Source: DTLA01 sp034436295 (GTDB taxonomy: Bacteria > Chloroflexota > Anaerolineae > DTLA01). From it: DNA of 23,857 nt. A program made the position numbers and the translations under genes. Positions 1-7,694 of the stretch are shown here, piece after piece (position 1 is the first letter of the stretch; every line of letters begins with the position of its first letter). Under the pieces are notes generated by a model, which saw nothing but the letters and a program-made list of their open reading frames with translations, was not told where the DNA came from and did not search any database. The stretch covers positions 1 to 23,857 of the forward strand of contig DAOTVT010000289.1 of NCBI GenBank assembly GCA_034436295.1, in the 5' to 3' direction.

Positions 1-1947
1 CTGCTGGTGCGCGTGGTTGCGCCGCGCTTCTTCGTCATCGGCGACAAGCCGGAACTGGCCGCCATCGTCCACAACAACACGGACCAGAGCATCCAGGTGC
101 AGGTGCAGATGGACGTCCGCGGCGAGCGTTCGGACTTCGGCCGCACCGACAGCGTGGACATCCCGGCCAGGGGTCTCCAGAAACTCACGTGGAGCGGCAC
201 CATCGGGGCCGACGAGCAGGTTACGGTGTCTGTGCGCGCCGCGGGGGGCGGGCTGGAGGACGCCATCGCCCTCACGCTGCCGGTCTATCACTTCACGACG
301 CCGGAAGTCGTGGCCACCGCGGGCGAAGTCCGCGCGGGCGAGCAGCAGGTGGAGATCGTGCAGTTGCCGGATGTGTACGAGCCTTCGCAGGGCAGCCTGA
401 CCGTGCGCTTGGATCCGTCCCTCGTTGCTGGCATGAGGGACGCCCTGGGTTACCTGGAGCACTTCCCCTACGAGTGCGCCGAGCAGACGGTGAGCCGATT
501 CCTGCCCAACGTGGCGGCGTGGCAGGCCTACAAGCGGCTTGGCGTGCGCAACGCGGAGTTGGAGGCCAAACTGCCCGACCTGGTGGCGGTGGGCTTGCAG
601 AAACTGTACGCCTCGCAGAACGTGGACGGGGGTTGGGGTTGGTGGTACACCGAGCAAAGCCACCCCTACATCACGGCCTACGTGCTGCTGGGGCTGAACG
701 AGGCGAGACGCGCCGGATTTGGCGTGGACTCGTCGGTCATGGAGCGGGCCGTGCGATTCCTGCAGTCCTCGCTGGACGTGGCGGGCGTCCAGGATGCGAC
801 AGCGGCCAACGAACAGGCCTTCATCCTGTACGTCCTGAGCGAGTTCGGCGCGGGCGACACCGCCCGATCCGTGGCCCTGTTTGAGAAGCGGCATCTTCTC
901 GGACACTACGGCAAGGCGTTCCTGGCGCAGGCGCTGCAATCCGCCGGCGACGCCCACGCGGGCCAGGTGCGCACGCTGCTGGCCGAACTCAACGGCCAGG
1001 CGGTGTTGAGCGCCACGGGTGCCCATTGGGAGGAGGCCCAGGCCGACCGCTTCTTGATGAATACCGACGTGCGCAGCACGGCCATCGTGTTGCGGGCGCT
1101 GGTGCGCCTTGCGCCCGACAACGCGCTGCTGCCTAATGCGGTTCGCTGGCTCATGGCCGCGCGCCAGGATGGCCGATGGGGCACCACGCAGGAGAACGCA
1201 TGGGCGCTCATGGCCTTGACCGACTACGCCGCCCAGACCGGCGAGTTGGAGGGCGAGTACCGGTATCAGGTCGGCCTCAACGGGAAGCGCGTGCTGGCGG
1301 GCGATGTGCGACCCGATACCGTGGATGTCCCGCGGGTGGTCAGCATCCCGCTCAAGGATTTGCTGAAGGATGTGGGCAATCGCGTGATCGTGGAGCGGTC
1401 GCCGCTGGCAGGCGGGCAGGCCGAGAAAGGCGCGCTGTACTATTCCGCCGCGCTGAAGTACTACCTGCCGGTGGAGCAGGTCGGCCCTCTGAATCGCGGC
1501 GTCATCGTCCTGCGCCAGTACACGCTGGCGGATGACCCGACTCGGGAAGTCGCCACGGCCAGGGTCGGCGACATCATCCGCGTGAAACTCACGGTCATCG
1601 CGCCGAGTTCGCTGCACTACCTGGTGGTGGAAGATCCGATTCCAGGCGGCACGGAGGCGGTGGATACCAGCCTGCGGACGACTAGCCAGCTGCTGGAGCA
1701 GCCGCAGTTCCGCCGGACGGGCGAGGATGACGTGTGGGGCTGGTGGGTCTTCTCGCACACCGAGATTCGCGACGAGAAGGTCGCGCTGTTCGCCACGTCG
1801 GTGCCCGCCGGCACGTATGAGTACACGTACTTGCTGCGGGCCAGCGTGCCGGGCGAGTTCCTGGTCATGCCGGCGGTGGCCTACGAGATGTACTTCCCGG
1901 AGACGTTCGGGCGGAGCGGCGGCGCGAAGTTCACCGTAACCCCGTGA
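1..1947 (+). CDS. alpha-2-macroglobulin-like protein, C-terminal part (5' truncated by window edge)
   Basis: The frame is open from base 1, and nothing marks a start, so this is the last roughly 648 residues of a larger protein; bacterial family members usually run to 1,500-2,000 residues. Bacterial alpha-2-macroglobulins are envelope proteins that trap attacking proteases through an internal thioester. A beta-rich MG-type segment comes first. Next is the thioester domain, with an intact Cys-Ala-Glu-Gln (codons 475-486, context FPYECAEQ) instead of the usual Gly-Cys-Thr/Gly-Glu-Gln. Alpha/alpha-barrel signatures follow (GGWGWW near 630-648; GRWGTTQENAWAL near 1171-1209). The C-terminal beta domain resembles the receptor-binding/MG10 region (LVVEDPIPGG near 1621-1650). 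The stop is TGA at 1945. The gene converges on the operon ending at 2314, with the repeat array between. Family assignment is firm; the target and any partner (for example a PBP1C-like protein) are not visible. Confidence 0.88.
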   Translation: MLVRVVAPRFFVIGDKPELAAIVHNNTDQSIQVQVQMDVRGERSDFGRTDSVDIPARGLQKLTWSGTIGADEQVTVSVRAAGGGLEDAIALTLPVYHFTTPEVVATAGEVRAGEQQVEIVQLPDVYEPSQGSLTVRLDPSLVAGMRDALGYLEHFPYECAEQTVSRFLPNVAAWQAYKRLGVRNAELEAKLPDLVAVGLQKLYASQNVDGGWGWWYTEQSHPYITAYVLLGLNEARRAGFGVDSSVMERAVRFLQSSLDVAGVQDATAANEQAFILYVLSEFGAGDTARSVALFEKRHLLGHYGKAFLAQALQSAGDAHAGQVRTLLAELNGQAVLSATGAHWEEAQADRFLMNTDVRSTAIVLRALVRLAPDNALLPNAVRWLMAARQDGRWGTTQENAWALMALTDYAAQTGELEGEYRYQVGLNGKRVLAGDVRPDTVDVPRVVSIPLKDLLKDVGNRVIVERSPLAGGQAEKGALYYSAALKYYLPVEQVGPLNRGVIVLRQYTLADDPTREVATARVGDIIRVKLTVIAPSSLHYLVVEDPIPGGTEAVDTSLRTTSQLLEQPQFRRTGEDDVWGWWVFSHTEIRDEKVALFATSVPAGTYEYTYLLRASVPGEFLVMPAVAYEMYFPETFGRSGGAKFTVTP

Positions 1948-2019
1948 TGGCAAAGCGCAGGGGCGGCTCACCGGTCGCTCCTGTCTCACCCTCCCCGCGG
2001 ACGGCAAGAGGCTGAAAGC

Positions 2020-2350
2020 ACGTGCGACGCGCCTCCGAGGTGCGTCGCACGTGCCTCCTCTATCTATTCGTGTAGATTCGTGTTATTCGCGGATGCCGGT
2101 CCCCTCGGGCTAGGGGCGGCCTGGGCCTGGCGGCGCTTGGGACAACGTGCGACGCGCCTCCGAGGTGCGTCGCACGTGCCTCCCCTATTTATTCGTGTAG
2201 ATTCGTGTTATTCGTGGATGCCGTTCCCCTTGGGCTAGGGGCGGCCTCTGCCTGGCGGCGCTTGTGACAACGTGCGACGCACCTCCCAGGTGCGTCGCAC
2301 GTGCCTCCTCTATCTATTCGTGTAGATTCGTGTTATTCGTGGATGCCGTC
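2020..2350. repeat. tandem array of 125-bp palindrome-plus-iteron repeats (2 full copies and 1 partial)
   Basis: Units begin at 2020, 2145 and 2270, exactly 125 bp apart. Copies 1 and 2 are complete and differ at roughly eight positions by eye; copy 3 stops near 2350. Each unit starts with a hairpin whose arms are ACGTGCGACGC and GCGTCGCACGT (2020-2052, 2145-2177, 2270-2302). About 13 nt later come 10-bp direct repeats of ATTCGTGTNN (2066-2075, 2076-2085 and a partial third in copy 1), then a GC-rich tail ending CGGCGCTTG. The array lies between two convergent genes and fills almost all of 1948-2313; bases 1948-2019 hold nothing I recognise. There is no T-tract, so terminator function is uncertain. 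A fourth, inverted copy lies at 19165-19232, which makes this a dispersed REP/MITE-like family. Confidence 0.9.
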
Positions 2351-2892
2351 CGGCGCTTGTCGCATTCCCACTCGTACCGCGTCAGGTCCACGCGCAGGAA
2401 CTCGCGGTTGTACAGCAGGCAGCAGATGCGGAACCCCGCCGAGATGAGCGTGCGCTTGGCGCGCTCGTTGGTCAGTTCCACCAGGCCGTAGATGGAGTCT
2501 ATGTCGGTGGTCTCAAACACCTGATCCACGAAGGCGCGGGTGGCGGCGGTGCCGTAGCCCTTCCCCCACGAGGAGCGGTCGCCGATCTTGATGCCGTATT
2601 CGGCCTCGCGGAAGTCCGGGTCAATGTACGCCACGCACAGGCCGATGAGTTTGCCCGTCTCTTTGACGACGATGCCGGCTGCGATGCGCCGCGGGTTGGG
2701 GCGGACGTAGCGCTCCACGAAGAAGCGGCGGAACTCTTCGGGGTCGCGCGGCCCCAGCGGCGCGCCGCTCAACCCCTGCACGATGGGGTCGCGCCACCAG
2801 GCGTAGGCGATCTCCGCATCCTCTTCGGTGAGGGGGCGCAGGTAAACGGGCGATTCCCCTTCGCCCCGCTTGGGCGCTGTTTCATCCGTCAC
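2314..2892 (-). CDS. GNAT-family N-acetyltransferase (RimJ/RimL-like)
   Basis: The 192-residue product has the layout of a single-domain GNAT enzyme of the RimJ/RimL/SpeG type, which moves an acetyl group from acetyl-CoA to an amine on a protein end or small molecule. An N-terminal YLRPLTEEDAE strand-helix opens the fold. A central GxKIGDRSSWGKGYGTAA segment carries the acetyl-CoA pyrophosphate loop (GKGYGT). It is followed by ELTNERAKRTLISAGF, the usual N-x-x-A-x-x-x-x-x-x-x-G-F motif. The GTG start (2890-2892) overlaps the coaX stop by 11 bases and is preceded by GGGAG, so the two are probably translationally coupled. The last roughly ten residues (ASTNNTNLHE) and the stop are encoded by repeat copy 3, so the native C-terminus was probably replaced. 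The substrate cannot be predicted. Confidence 0.85.
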   Translation of the reverse strand: MTDETAPKRGEGESPVYLRPLTEEDAEIAYAWWRDPIVQGLSGAPLGPRDPEEFRRFFVERYVRPNPRRIAAGIVVKETGKLIGLCVAYIDPDFREAEYGIKIGDRSSWGKGYGTAATRAFVDQVFETTDIDSIYGLVELTNERAKRTLISAGFRICCLLYNREFLRVDLTRYEWECDKRRTASTNNTNLHE

Positions 2893-3673
2893 CGGTTCTC
2901 CCTTCGGGTGGCGCGTTCCGCTCGCTGAGCAGGCGAACCCCGTCCAGGGTCAGCCACGGGTCCACGACATCCACGCACTTGAGCAAGGGCGCCAGCACCT
3001 GCACCAGCCCGCCGGTGGCCACCACCTTGGCCTGGCCTCCGAGTTCGTAGCGCATGCGAGCGACCAGGCCCTCCACCAGCCCCACGTAGCCGAAGATGAG
3101 GCCCGACTGCATGGAGTGGACGGTGTTCTTGCCGATGGCGGCGGGCGGCGGCACCAGGTTGATGCGGGGCAGTTGCGCCGTGCGTCCCGCCAGGGCGTCG
3201 GCGGCGGGACCCAGGCCCAGCGCGATGGACACCCCCATGAAGTCGCCGTTCTCGGACACGGCGCTCAGCGTCGTCGCCGTGCCGAAGTCAATAGCGATGC
3301 AGGCGGTGCGAAACCGGTGGTACGCCGCCACCGCGTCGCAGAGCAGGTCGGCGCCCAGTTCGGCCGGGTTGTCAATCCGTATGCGCATGCCGGTCTTGAT
3401 CCCCGGCCCGATGAGCAAGGGGGCGAAGCCAAAGTAGTTCTCGCACAGTTCCACCAGAGCGCCCGTAACCGGCGGCACCACGCTGGAGATGGTTACCCGG
3501 CGCACGTCGCGGAACGAGTAGCCCCTGTCGTTCAGGAGCGCCTTCCACAGCATGGCGTACTCGTCGGGCATACGGTCGTGCACGGTGCGCACGCGCCACC
3601 GCGCCACCCATTCGCCATCCTTGTACAGCCCTCCGACGGTATTGGTGTTGCCGACGTTCACGCACAGAAGCAT
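2882..3673 (-). CDS. coaX: type III pantothenate kinase-like protein (CoaX family), divergent
   Basis: CoaX phosphorylates pantothenate, the first step of CoA synthesis, in the cytosol. At 263 residues the length is normal. The ASKHA-fold landmarks are visible: NVGNTNT (residues 6-12, phosphate loop), a GADLLCDAVAAYH helix, IDFGTATT, a GRTAQLPRI segment and VVATGG near the C-terminus. Some positions depart from the family. The first-strand Asp, normally D-x-G-N-T, is Asn6 (codon AAC). The usual T-T-F/V-D after GTATT reads TTLS, and the I-A-P-G element reads IALG. It may still work, may be a diverged paralogue, or may have changed function. The start is ATG (3671-3673) with GAGGAGGG upstream. 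It lies 57 bp after the alpha-galactosidase gene and overlaps the GNAT gene. Confidence 0.85.
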   Translation of the reverse strand: MLLCVNVGNTNTVGGLYKDGEWVARWRVRTVHDRMPDEYAMLWKALLNDRGYSFRDVRRVTISSVVPPVTGALVELCENYFGFAPLLIGPGIKTGMRIRIDNPAELGADLLCDAVAAYHRFRTACIAIDFGTATTLSAVSENGDFMGVSIALGLGPAADALAGRTAQLPRINLVPPPAAIGKNTVHSMQSGLIFGYVGLVEGLVARMRYELGGQAKVVATGGLVQVLAPLLKCVDVVDPWLTLDGVRLLSERNAPPEGRTGDG

Positions 3674-3730
3674 CGGTTCCCTCCTCGGTCTTCTGGAATA
3701 CCTGCACTGCCGCGCAAACCCGACGGCAGG

Positions 3731-6037
3731 CTATTCATCCCGGACGAAGTCCACCTCCACCAGCGCCCGCTCCTTCAGGCGGAAGCGGACCGCCACAAGC
3801 CCCGACGCCAGCACGCGGAATGGCCACTTGCGCCCGTCCACGCGGGCCTCGCTGGCGCGCCACGGCGCAGGCGCGGTGAACACCAGTTGCCCGCGCTGCG
3901 CCCCCGCCTTCTCCAGTGCCACGCGCAGCGTCTGCCCGTTGGGCCCGTGCACCATGCGCTGCACGCCCTGAATCTCCGCCGCGCCCTGGGTTACGTGGAA
4001 GGTGGACGTCAGCAGGTCGGGCTGATCAGAGACGGGTTTCAGGCACAGGACGATGCTCTCGTGGGGCTGGTGGCGGCGGAAGGCGAGTTTGTCGGAGCGC
4101 ACGCCCACGTACCGCTGCCGCCAGAAGTTGTACACGTGGTACTCGCCCTCGGGAAGCCCCAGTTCGCGCAGGGTTACCTCGGTCTTGGCCGTCTTGTTCC
4201 GCCAGTTCATGAGCGCCACCACCCACCATTGGCCCCAGGGCTTGTCCACGTGCAGGACCTGATGGTGCGGGTTCTCGTTGCGGAACAAGTCCACCGGACG
4301 GGCGGCCATGCCCGAGGGCGGCAGCGCCATGCGGAGATACTTCAGCCGCCCGGCGCGGATGGTGGGCAGGTTGTCGCTGTCCAACGTCAGCCCGCCCGAC
4401 AGCGCGATGCAGGTAACCACGGTGCGCATCTCGTTCAGCACCAGGTCCGACTGGTCGCCGCGCATGCGCACCAGCACGCAGTCGCCGTCGTTCAGCCACC
4501 AGCGGCGATGCATGAAGTAACGGGTCGCGGTGTTGCGCACGGCATTGGCTCCCGCCGGCGCGCTCAAGTCGGCCCAGATGGGGTCCCAGTTGAAGGCGAC
4601 ATCGGGGCCGATGCGCATGGCGTCCACCACGCCCACGCTGGGCAGTTGCGGCGCGCCGCACCCCAGCAGGAACCGGTCGCCGATGACCTGGCGTATGCGC
4701 TCAATCCCCCGCCGATAGGCCTCCGCGCGGGTCATCTTGGGATCGTGGCGGATTCCCTCCATCGCCGCCGCGAACACGAAGTCTATCTTGAACAGGTCAT
4801 ACCCCCACTCGTCGCCCATGACCTGGAAGACGCGGGCAATCCAGTCCAGCACGTCGTCCCTGGACAAATCCAGCGCGTAGATGTCCGTGCCCCAGTGCTG
4901 CCAGGCGACAACGGGCGAGCCGTCGTCGCGCTTGAGGGTCCAGTCGGGGTGCTCGGCGTAGGCCGCCGATTCGCTGCTGACGCCAAAAGGGGCCAGCCAG
5001 ATGCCCGGGCGAAGCCCCGCGGCGCGGATGCCCTCGGCCACGGCCCTCATCCCCTGCGGGAACTTGGTCTCGTCAATCCGCAGCCAGTCGCCGATGGCCT
5101 GCTGGTAGCCGTCGTCAATCAGGACGTATTCCAGGGGCAGGTGGTGCTTGCGAATCTGCGCCGCGTTGGCCAGCACGTCCTCCGCCGAGTTCTCGCCGTA
5201 GAAGTAGTACCACGTGCACCAGCCGGTGGGGATGCGGGCGGGGACTCGGGCGTTCATGCGCGCAGCGACGCGGTCGGCGTAGTGCTCCAGCAGGCGCAGC
5301 GGGTCATCGGAGAAGGCCACCATGAGCGGCTCGGACAGGAACCGCTCGCCGGGCGCCAGCACGACGCCGTCGGCGTAGCACGTCGCGGCCAGCCGCCGGA
5401 ACGCGCGCCCGTCCAGGTACAGCGCCACATCCGCGAGGGCGTGGCGGCCGTCCACGAAGCCCAGCAGCGCCGACATCCCCCCGTCCAGGTCGTGCAGCAC
5501 GGTGAACCATTCGCTCTGGAAGTCCTCGGTGCCCGAGTTGGGGTGGGGGGTATGCTTGCGGTCGTACTCCTCGCCGCCTGGGTTGACATAAATCCCATCC
5601 CCGATGTGGCGCGCGAAGGTGGGCGACCAGGACTGCCACCCATGCTTGTAGAACGACCACCGCCTGGGGCCGGCGCCCAGGTTCACAGCGCCGTCGTTGT
5701 CCTGCCGCACGTCCAGGACGGTCAGGCGGTCCAGGTTCACGGGCGTCGCGCCGATGTTCTGCGCCTCCACGACGACTTCCAGGTCGTCGCCCAGGTGGAT
5801 GTACCAACGGAGCCGAACATGGTCGTCGCTGCGCTCCCAGCGGATGTGCTCCCGTTTCACCTCCAGCGCGGCGTTTGGCCCCGCAATCTCCAGGACGCGG
5901 CGCTCGCCACCCACGCGGTATTCCAATCGCGCCGAAGCCTGCTGGATCACCGGCACGGCCTGGAAGACGAATGTAGCCGTCCCCCGCTTGCCGTGCAGAA
6001 TCAACCGGTCGCGGATGTACGTCTCGTCAAGGTTCAT
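3731..6037 (-). CDS. alpha-galactosidase-like glycoside hydrolase (GH36 / clan GH-D)
   Basis: This 768-residue protein has the GH36 build: an N-terminal beta-sandwich (about 1-270), a TIM barrel from the WCTWYYFYGE motif onward, and a C-terminal beta domain. The barrel shows LIDDGYQ, the substrate-site GIWLAPF, and YDLFKIDF, whose Asp fits the catalytic nucleophile (K-x-D pattern). It also has LLGCGAP followed by MRIGPDV, whose Asp fits the acid/base. Such enzymes cut terminal alpha-galactosides (melibiose, raffinose, galactomannan); some clan members act on other alpha-linked sugars, so the exact substrate is open. No signal peptide is visible, so it is probably cytosolic. The ATG at 6035-6037 has a strong AGGAGGT five bases upstream and overlaps the end of pcm by 11 bases. 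No transporter or sugar regulator is nearby. Confidence 0.88.
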   Translation of the reverse strand: MNLDETYIRDRLILHGKRGTATFVFQAVPVIQQASARLEYRVGGERRVLEIAGPNAALEVKREHIRWERSDDHVRLRWYIHLGDDLEVVVEAQNIGATPVNLDRLTVLDVRQDNDGAVNLGAGPRRWSFYKHGWQSWSPTFARHIGDGIYVNPGGEEYDRKHTPHPNSGTEDFQSEWFTVLHDLDGGMSALLGFVDGRHALADVALYLDGRAFRRLAATCYADGVVLAPGERFLSEPLMVAFSDDPLRLLEHYADRVAARMNARVPARIPTGWCTWYYFYGENSAEDVLANAAQIRKHHLPLEYVLIDDGYQQAIGDWLRIDETKFPQGMRAVAEGIRAAGLRPGIWLAPFGVSSESAAYAEHPDWTLKRDDGSPVVAWQHWGTDIYALDLSRDDVLDWIARVFQVMGDEWGYDLFKIDFVFAAAMEGIRHDPKMTRAEAYRRGIERIRQVIGDRFLLGCGAPQLPSVGVVDAMRIGPDVAFNWDPIWADLSAPAGANAVRNTATRYFMHRRWWLNDGDCVLVRMRGDQSDLVLNEMRTVVTCIALSGGLTLDSDNLPTIRAGRLKYLRMALPPSGMAARPVDLFRNENPHHQVLHVDKPWGQWWVVALMNWRNKTAKTEVTLRELGLPEGEYHVYNFWRQRYVGVRSDKLAFRRHQPHESIVLCLKPVSDQPDLLTSTFHVTQGAAEIQGVQRMVHGPNGQTLRVALEKAGAQRGQLVFTAPAPWRASEARVDGRKWPFRVLASGLVAVRFRLKERALVEVDFVRDE

Positions 6038-6671
6038 CGGGACCTCCTGCGTTTTCCGGCGGCTGCGCGACGCCGCGCACCAGGGGCACGAAGACCACGC
6101 CGGCGATCTCGCGCTGCTCCAACTCGGCGCCGCGCTTGCGCACGAGGACGAGCCTCTGCGACCAGCCGGATTCGCCGAGGGGAATCACCATCCGCCCGCC
6201 GTCGGCCAGTTGCTCAACCAGGGGCGGGGGTATCTCATCCGCCGCGCACGTAACGATGATGGCGTCGTAGGGGGCGTGTTCGGGCCAGCCCTCGTACCCG
6301 TCGCCGACGCGGATGTGCACGTTGCGATACCCCAGTTCGCTCAGCCGCTCGCGGGCCTTCTCGGCCAACTGTGGGATGCGCTCTACCGTGTACACCTCGC
6401 GGGCCAGCAGAGACAGGATCGCCGCCTGATAGCCGGAGCCCGCGCCGATTTCCAGCACCTTCTCGTGCCCCTTGAGCTCCAGCAACTGGGTCATCAGGGC
6501 CACGATGTACGGTTGGGAAATCGTCTGGCCGTAGCCGATGGGGAGCGGGTGATCGCCATAGGCGTCCTCGGCGTACTGCGCCGGCACGAATCGGTGGCGC
6601 GGCACGGCTTCCATCGCGGCCAAGACGCGCGGATCGGATACTTCCCGCAGCACCAGTTTGCGCTTGGTCAT
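6027..6671 (-). CDS. pcm: protein-L-isoaspartate O-methyltransferase
   Basis: This 214-residue enzyme uses S-adenosylmethionine to methylate isoaspartyl residues formed as proteins age, starting their repair to normal aspartyl. The family signature is clear: GYGQTISQPYIVALM (46-60), the SAM-binding motif I VLEIGAGSGYQAA (72-84), a motif VYTVERI with the acidic ribose-binding residue, and the later YDAIIVTCAA and GGRMVIPLG segments. The length is typical (about 210). The start is the ATG at 6669-6671, which overlaps the SGNH hydrolase stop as ATGA, so translation is coupled. The reading frame stays open far upstream, but that part is antisense-like, in the wrong frame for the neighbour, and has no pcm homology. 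Its 3' end carries the ribosome-binding site of the alpha-galactosidase gene. Confidence 0.95.
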   Translation of the reverse strand: MTKRKLVLREVSDPRVLAAMEAVPRHRFVPAQYAEDAYGDHPLPIGYGQTISQPYIVALMTQLLELKGHEKVLEIGAGSGYQAAILSLLAREVYTVERIPQLAEKARERLSELGYRNVHIRVGDGYEGWPEHAPYDAIIVTCAADEIPPPLVEQLADGGRMVIPLGESGWSQRLVLVRKRGAELEQREIAGVVFVPLVRGVAQPPENAGGPDEP

Positions 6672-7600
6672 CGGACAACCCCCGTCGGTTCGCCGCAGGC
6701 GGGCAGGCCCAGTAACAGCGGCTCCAGGCCCGCATACACATACGCGGCGAGTTTGCGATACCCACTCGCGCTCAGGTGGACGCCATCCTCCAGCCAGTCG
6801 CCAGGCGCGAGGCGGAGTTCGGCGTACACGTCCAGCAGGCGCGCGCGCCGCGCCGACGCCACCGCCCGCACCCGCGCGTTGTAGGCGTCGCACGACCGCC
6901 GCAACTCCAGGCGCGACGCGGCGTCCAATTCGGGCCGGAACTCCGGCGCCAGCGGCGTGGTGGTCAGGAACACGACCCGCGCCCCCGCTCGCTCCGCCCG
7001 CCGACCCATCCAGCCCAGCGCCTGGGCGAAGATTCCCTCGGAGACGCGCGGCTCCCACCGCTTGCCCTCCCACGCGGCGTATTGCGCCTGCCATCGGCGC
7101 CAGCGCCGTTCCAGGCCGACGAACAGGCGGGAATGGCGCATGACCCGAACCCACGTCGGCGCGGCAAAGGCCGCCTCCAGCCGCGCGTCGCTGTACGACC
7201 GCGCCAGGTTGGCGTCGTTCAGCCCGAAGGCGATGACCACCACCTGCGGCCCGAACTTGTCCAGAAGCAGGGGCAGCATCTGCACCCCGTGCATCGTCGT
7301 CAGCCCGTTCGCGCCGCCGTTGACGAACGCGACGGGGCAGTCGGGGTGCGCCGCCTCCCACAGGGCTGCGATCACCGTCGGGTAGGCGTCGCGGGCCGAG
7401 ACCTCGTGCCCGTACACGATAGAATCGCCGACGATGAGGACGCGGGTCGGGGCGCGCCTGGCCCCTGCGCCCGCCAGGGTCTCGCGGCGCAGCGCGAAGT
7501 CGGCCAGCGTCGGCCAGGGCCGCGACAGCACCCGTGCCGCCCCCTCCAGGGCGAGCAGCCCCGCCAGGGCTGCGATTGTCCACAACCACCCTTTCTTCAC
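6668..7600 (-). CDS. SGNH/GDSL-type hydrolase with N-terminal membrane anchor
   Basis: The 310-residue protein begins with a short basic stretch and a hydrophobic helix (about 5-18), so it is probably exported or membrane-anchored. SGNH blocks follow in order: VGDSIVYG with catalytic Ser60, a Gly in NGGANG (94-99), Asn128 in FGLND, and DGVH with Asp272 and His275. These enzymes are serine esterases or acyl hydrolases acting on lipids, acylated sugars or cell-wall acetyl groups; the substrate here is unknown. The start is GTG (7598-7600), chosen because a good promoter -10 box ends only six bases upstream. That placement predicts a leaderless mRNA and rules out any earlier start. It is the first gene of the SGNH-pcm-galactosidase-coaX-GNAT operon and is joined to pcm by a 4-base ATGA overlap. 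Confidence 0.85.
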   Translation of the reverse strand: MKKGWLWTIAALAGLLALEGAARVLSRPWPTLADFALRRETLAGAGARRAPTRVLIVGDSIVYGHEVSARDAYPTVIAALWEAAHPDCPVAFVNGGANGLTTMHGVQMLPLLLDKFGPQVVVIAFGLNDANLARSYSDARLEAAFAAPTWVRVMRHSRLFVGLERRWRRWQAQYAAWEGKRWEPRVSEGIFAQALGWMGRRAERAGARVVFLTTTPLAPEFRPELDAASRLELRRSCDAYNARVRAVASARRARLLDVYAELRLAPGDWLEDGVHLSASGYRKLAAYVYAGLEPLLLGLPACGEPTGVVR

Positions 7601-7606
7601 GCCCTC

Positions 7607-7635
7607 ATTGTAGCATGTCCGCGTGCCGTGCGCAA
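7607..7635 (-). promoter_or_regulatory. promoter of the SGNH-pcm-galactosidase-coaX-GNAT operon
   Basis: Read on the minus strand, TTGCGC (7635-7630) and TACAAT (7612-7607) are 17 bp apart, and TGC just before the -10 box makes it an extended -10. Six bases after TACAAT comes the GTG start codon, so transcription should begin at or next to the start codon (leaderless). It is back-to-back with the trm112-like gene's promoter. Confidence 0.65.
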
Positions 7636-7642
7636 GGTTTTG

Positions 7643-7651
7643 TGATATAAT
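7643..7651 (+). promoter_or_regulatory. extended -10 promoter of the Trm112-like gene
   Basis: TGATATAAT matches an extended -10 perfectly (TGn followed by TATAAT at 7646-7651). No good -35 is visible 16-18 bp upstream. Predicted transcription starts near 7658, about 37 bases before the ATG at 7695. The same nine bases recur at 22266-22274 upstream of the acyl-CoA dehydrogenase leader. Confidence 0.65.
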
Positions 7652-7694
7652 GGGGTGTGCTCAAAGACCAATTCTATCCGTGGAGTCCGTGAAG

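Noticed and set aside
2020..2350. CRISPR array
   Set aside because: The repeated unit is the whole 125 bp including the would-be spacers, with only three copies and no cas genes.
2264..2491. 75-codon open frame across the third repeat copy
   Set aside because: It is composed of repeat sequence and the antisense of the GNAT gene, without a ribosome-binding site.
2870..6253. 1,127-codon open frame on the plus strand
   Set aside because: It lies antisense to coaX and the alpha-galactosidase gene, both with clear motifs. Its product is His/Arg/Pro/Gln-rich with no domain, as expected of the complementary frame in GC-rich DNA.
6672..7589. N-terminal extension of pcm giving a 520-residue fusion
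   Set aside because: The extra part overlaps the SGNH gene in another frame on the same strand and has low-complexity Gly/Ala/Arg composition; the pcm ATG with ATGA coupling is better.
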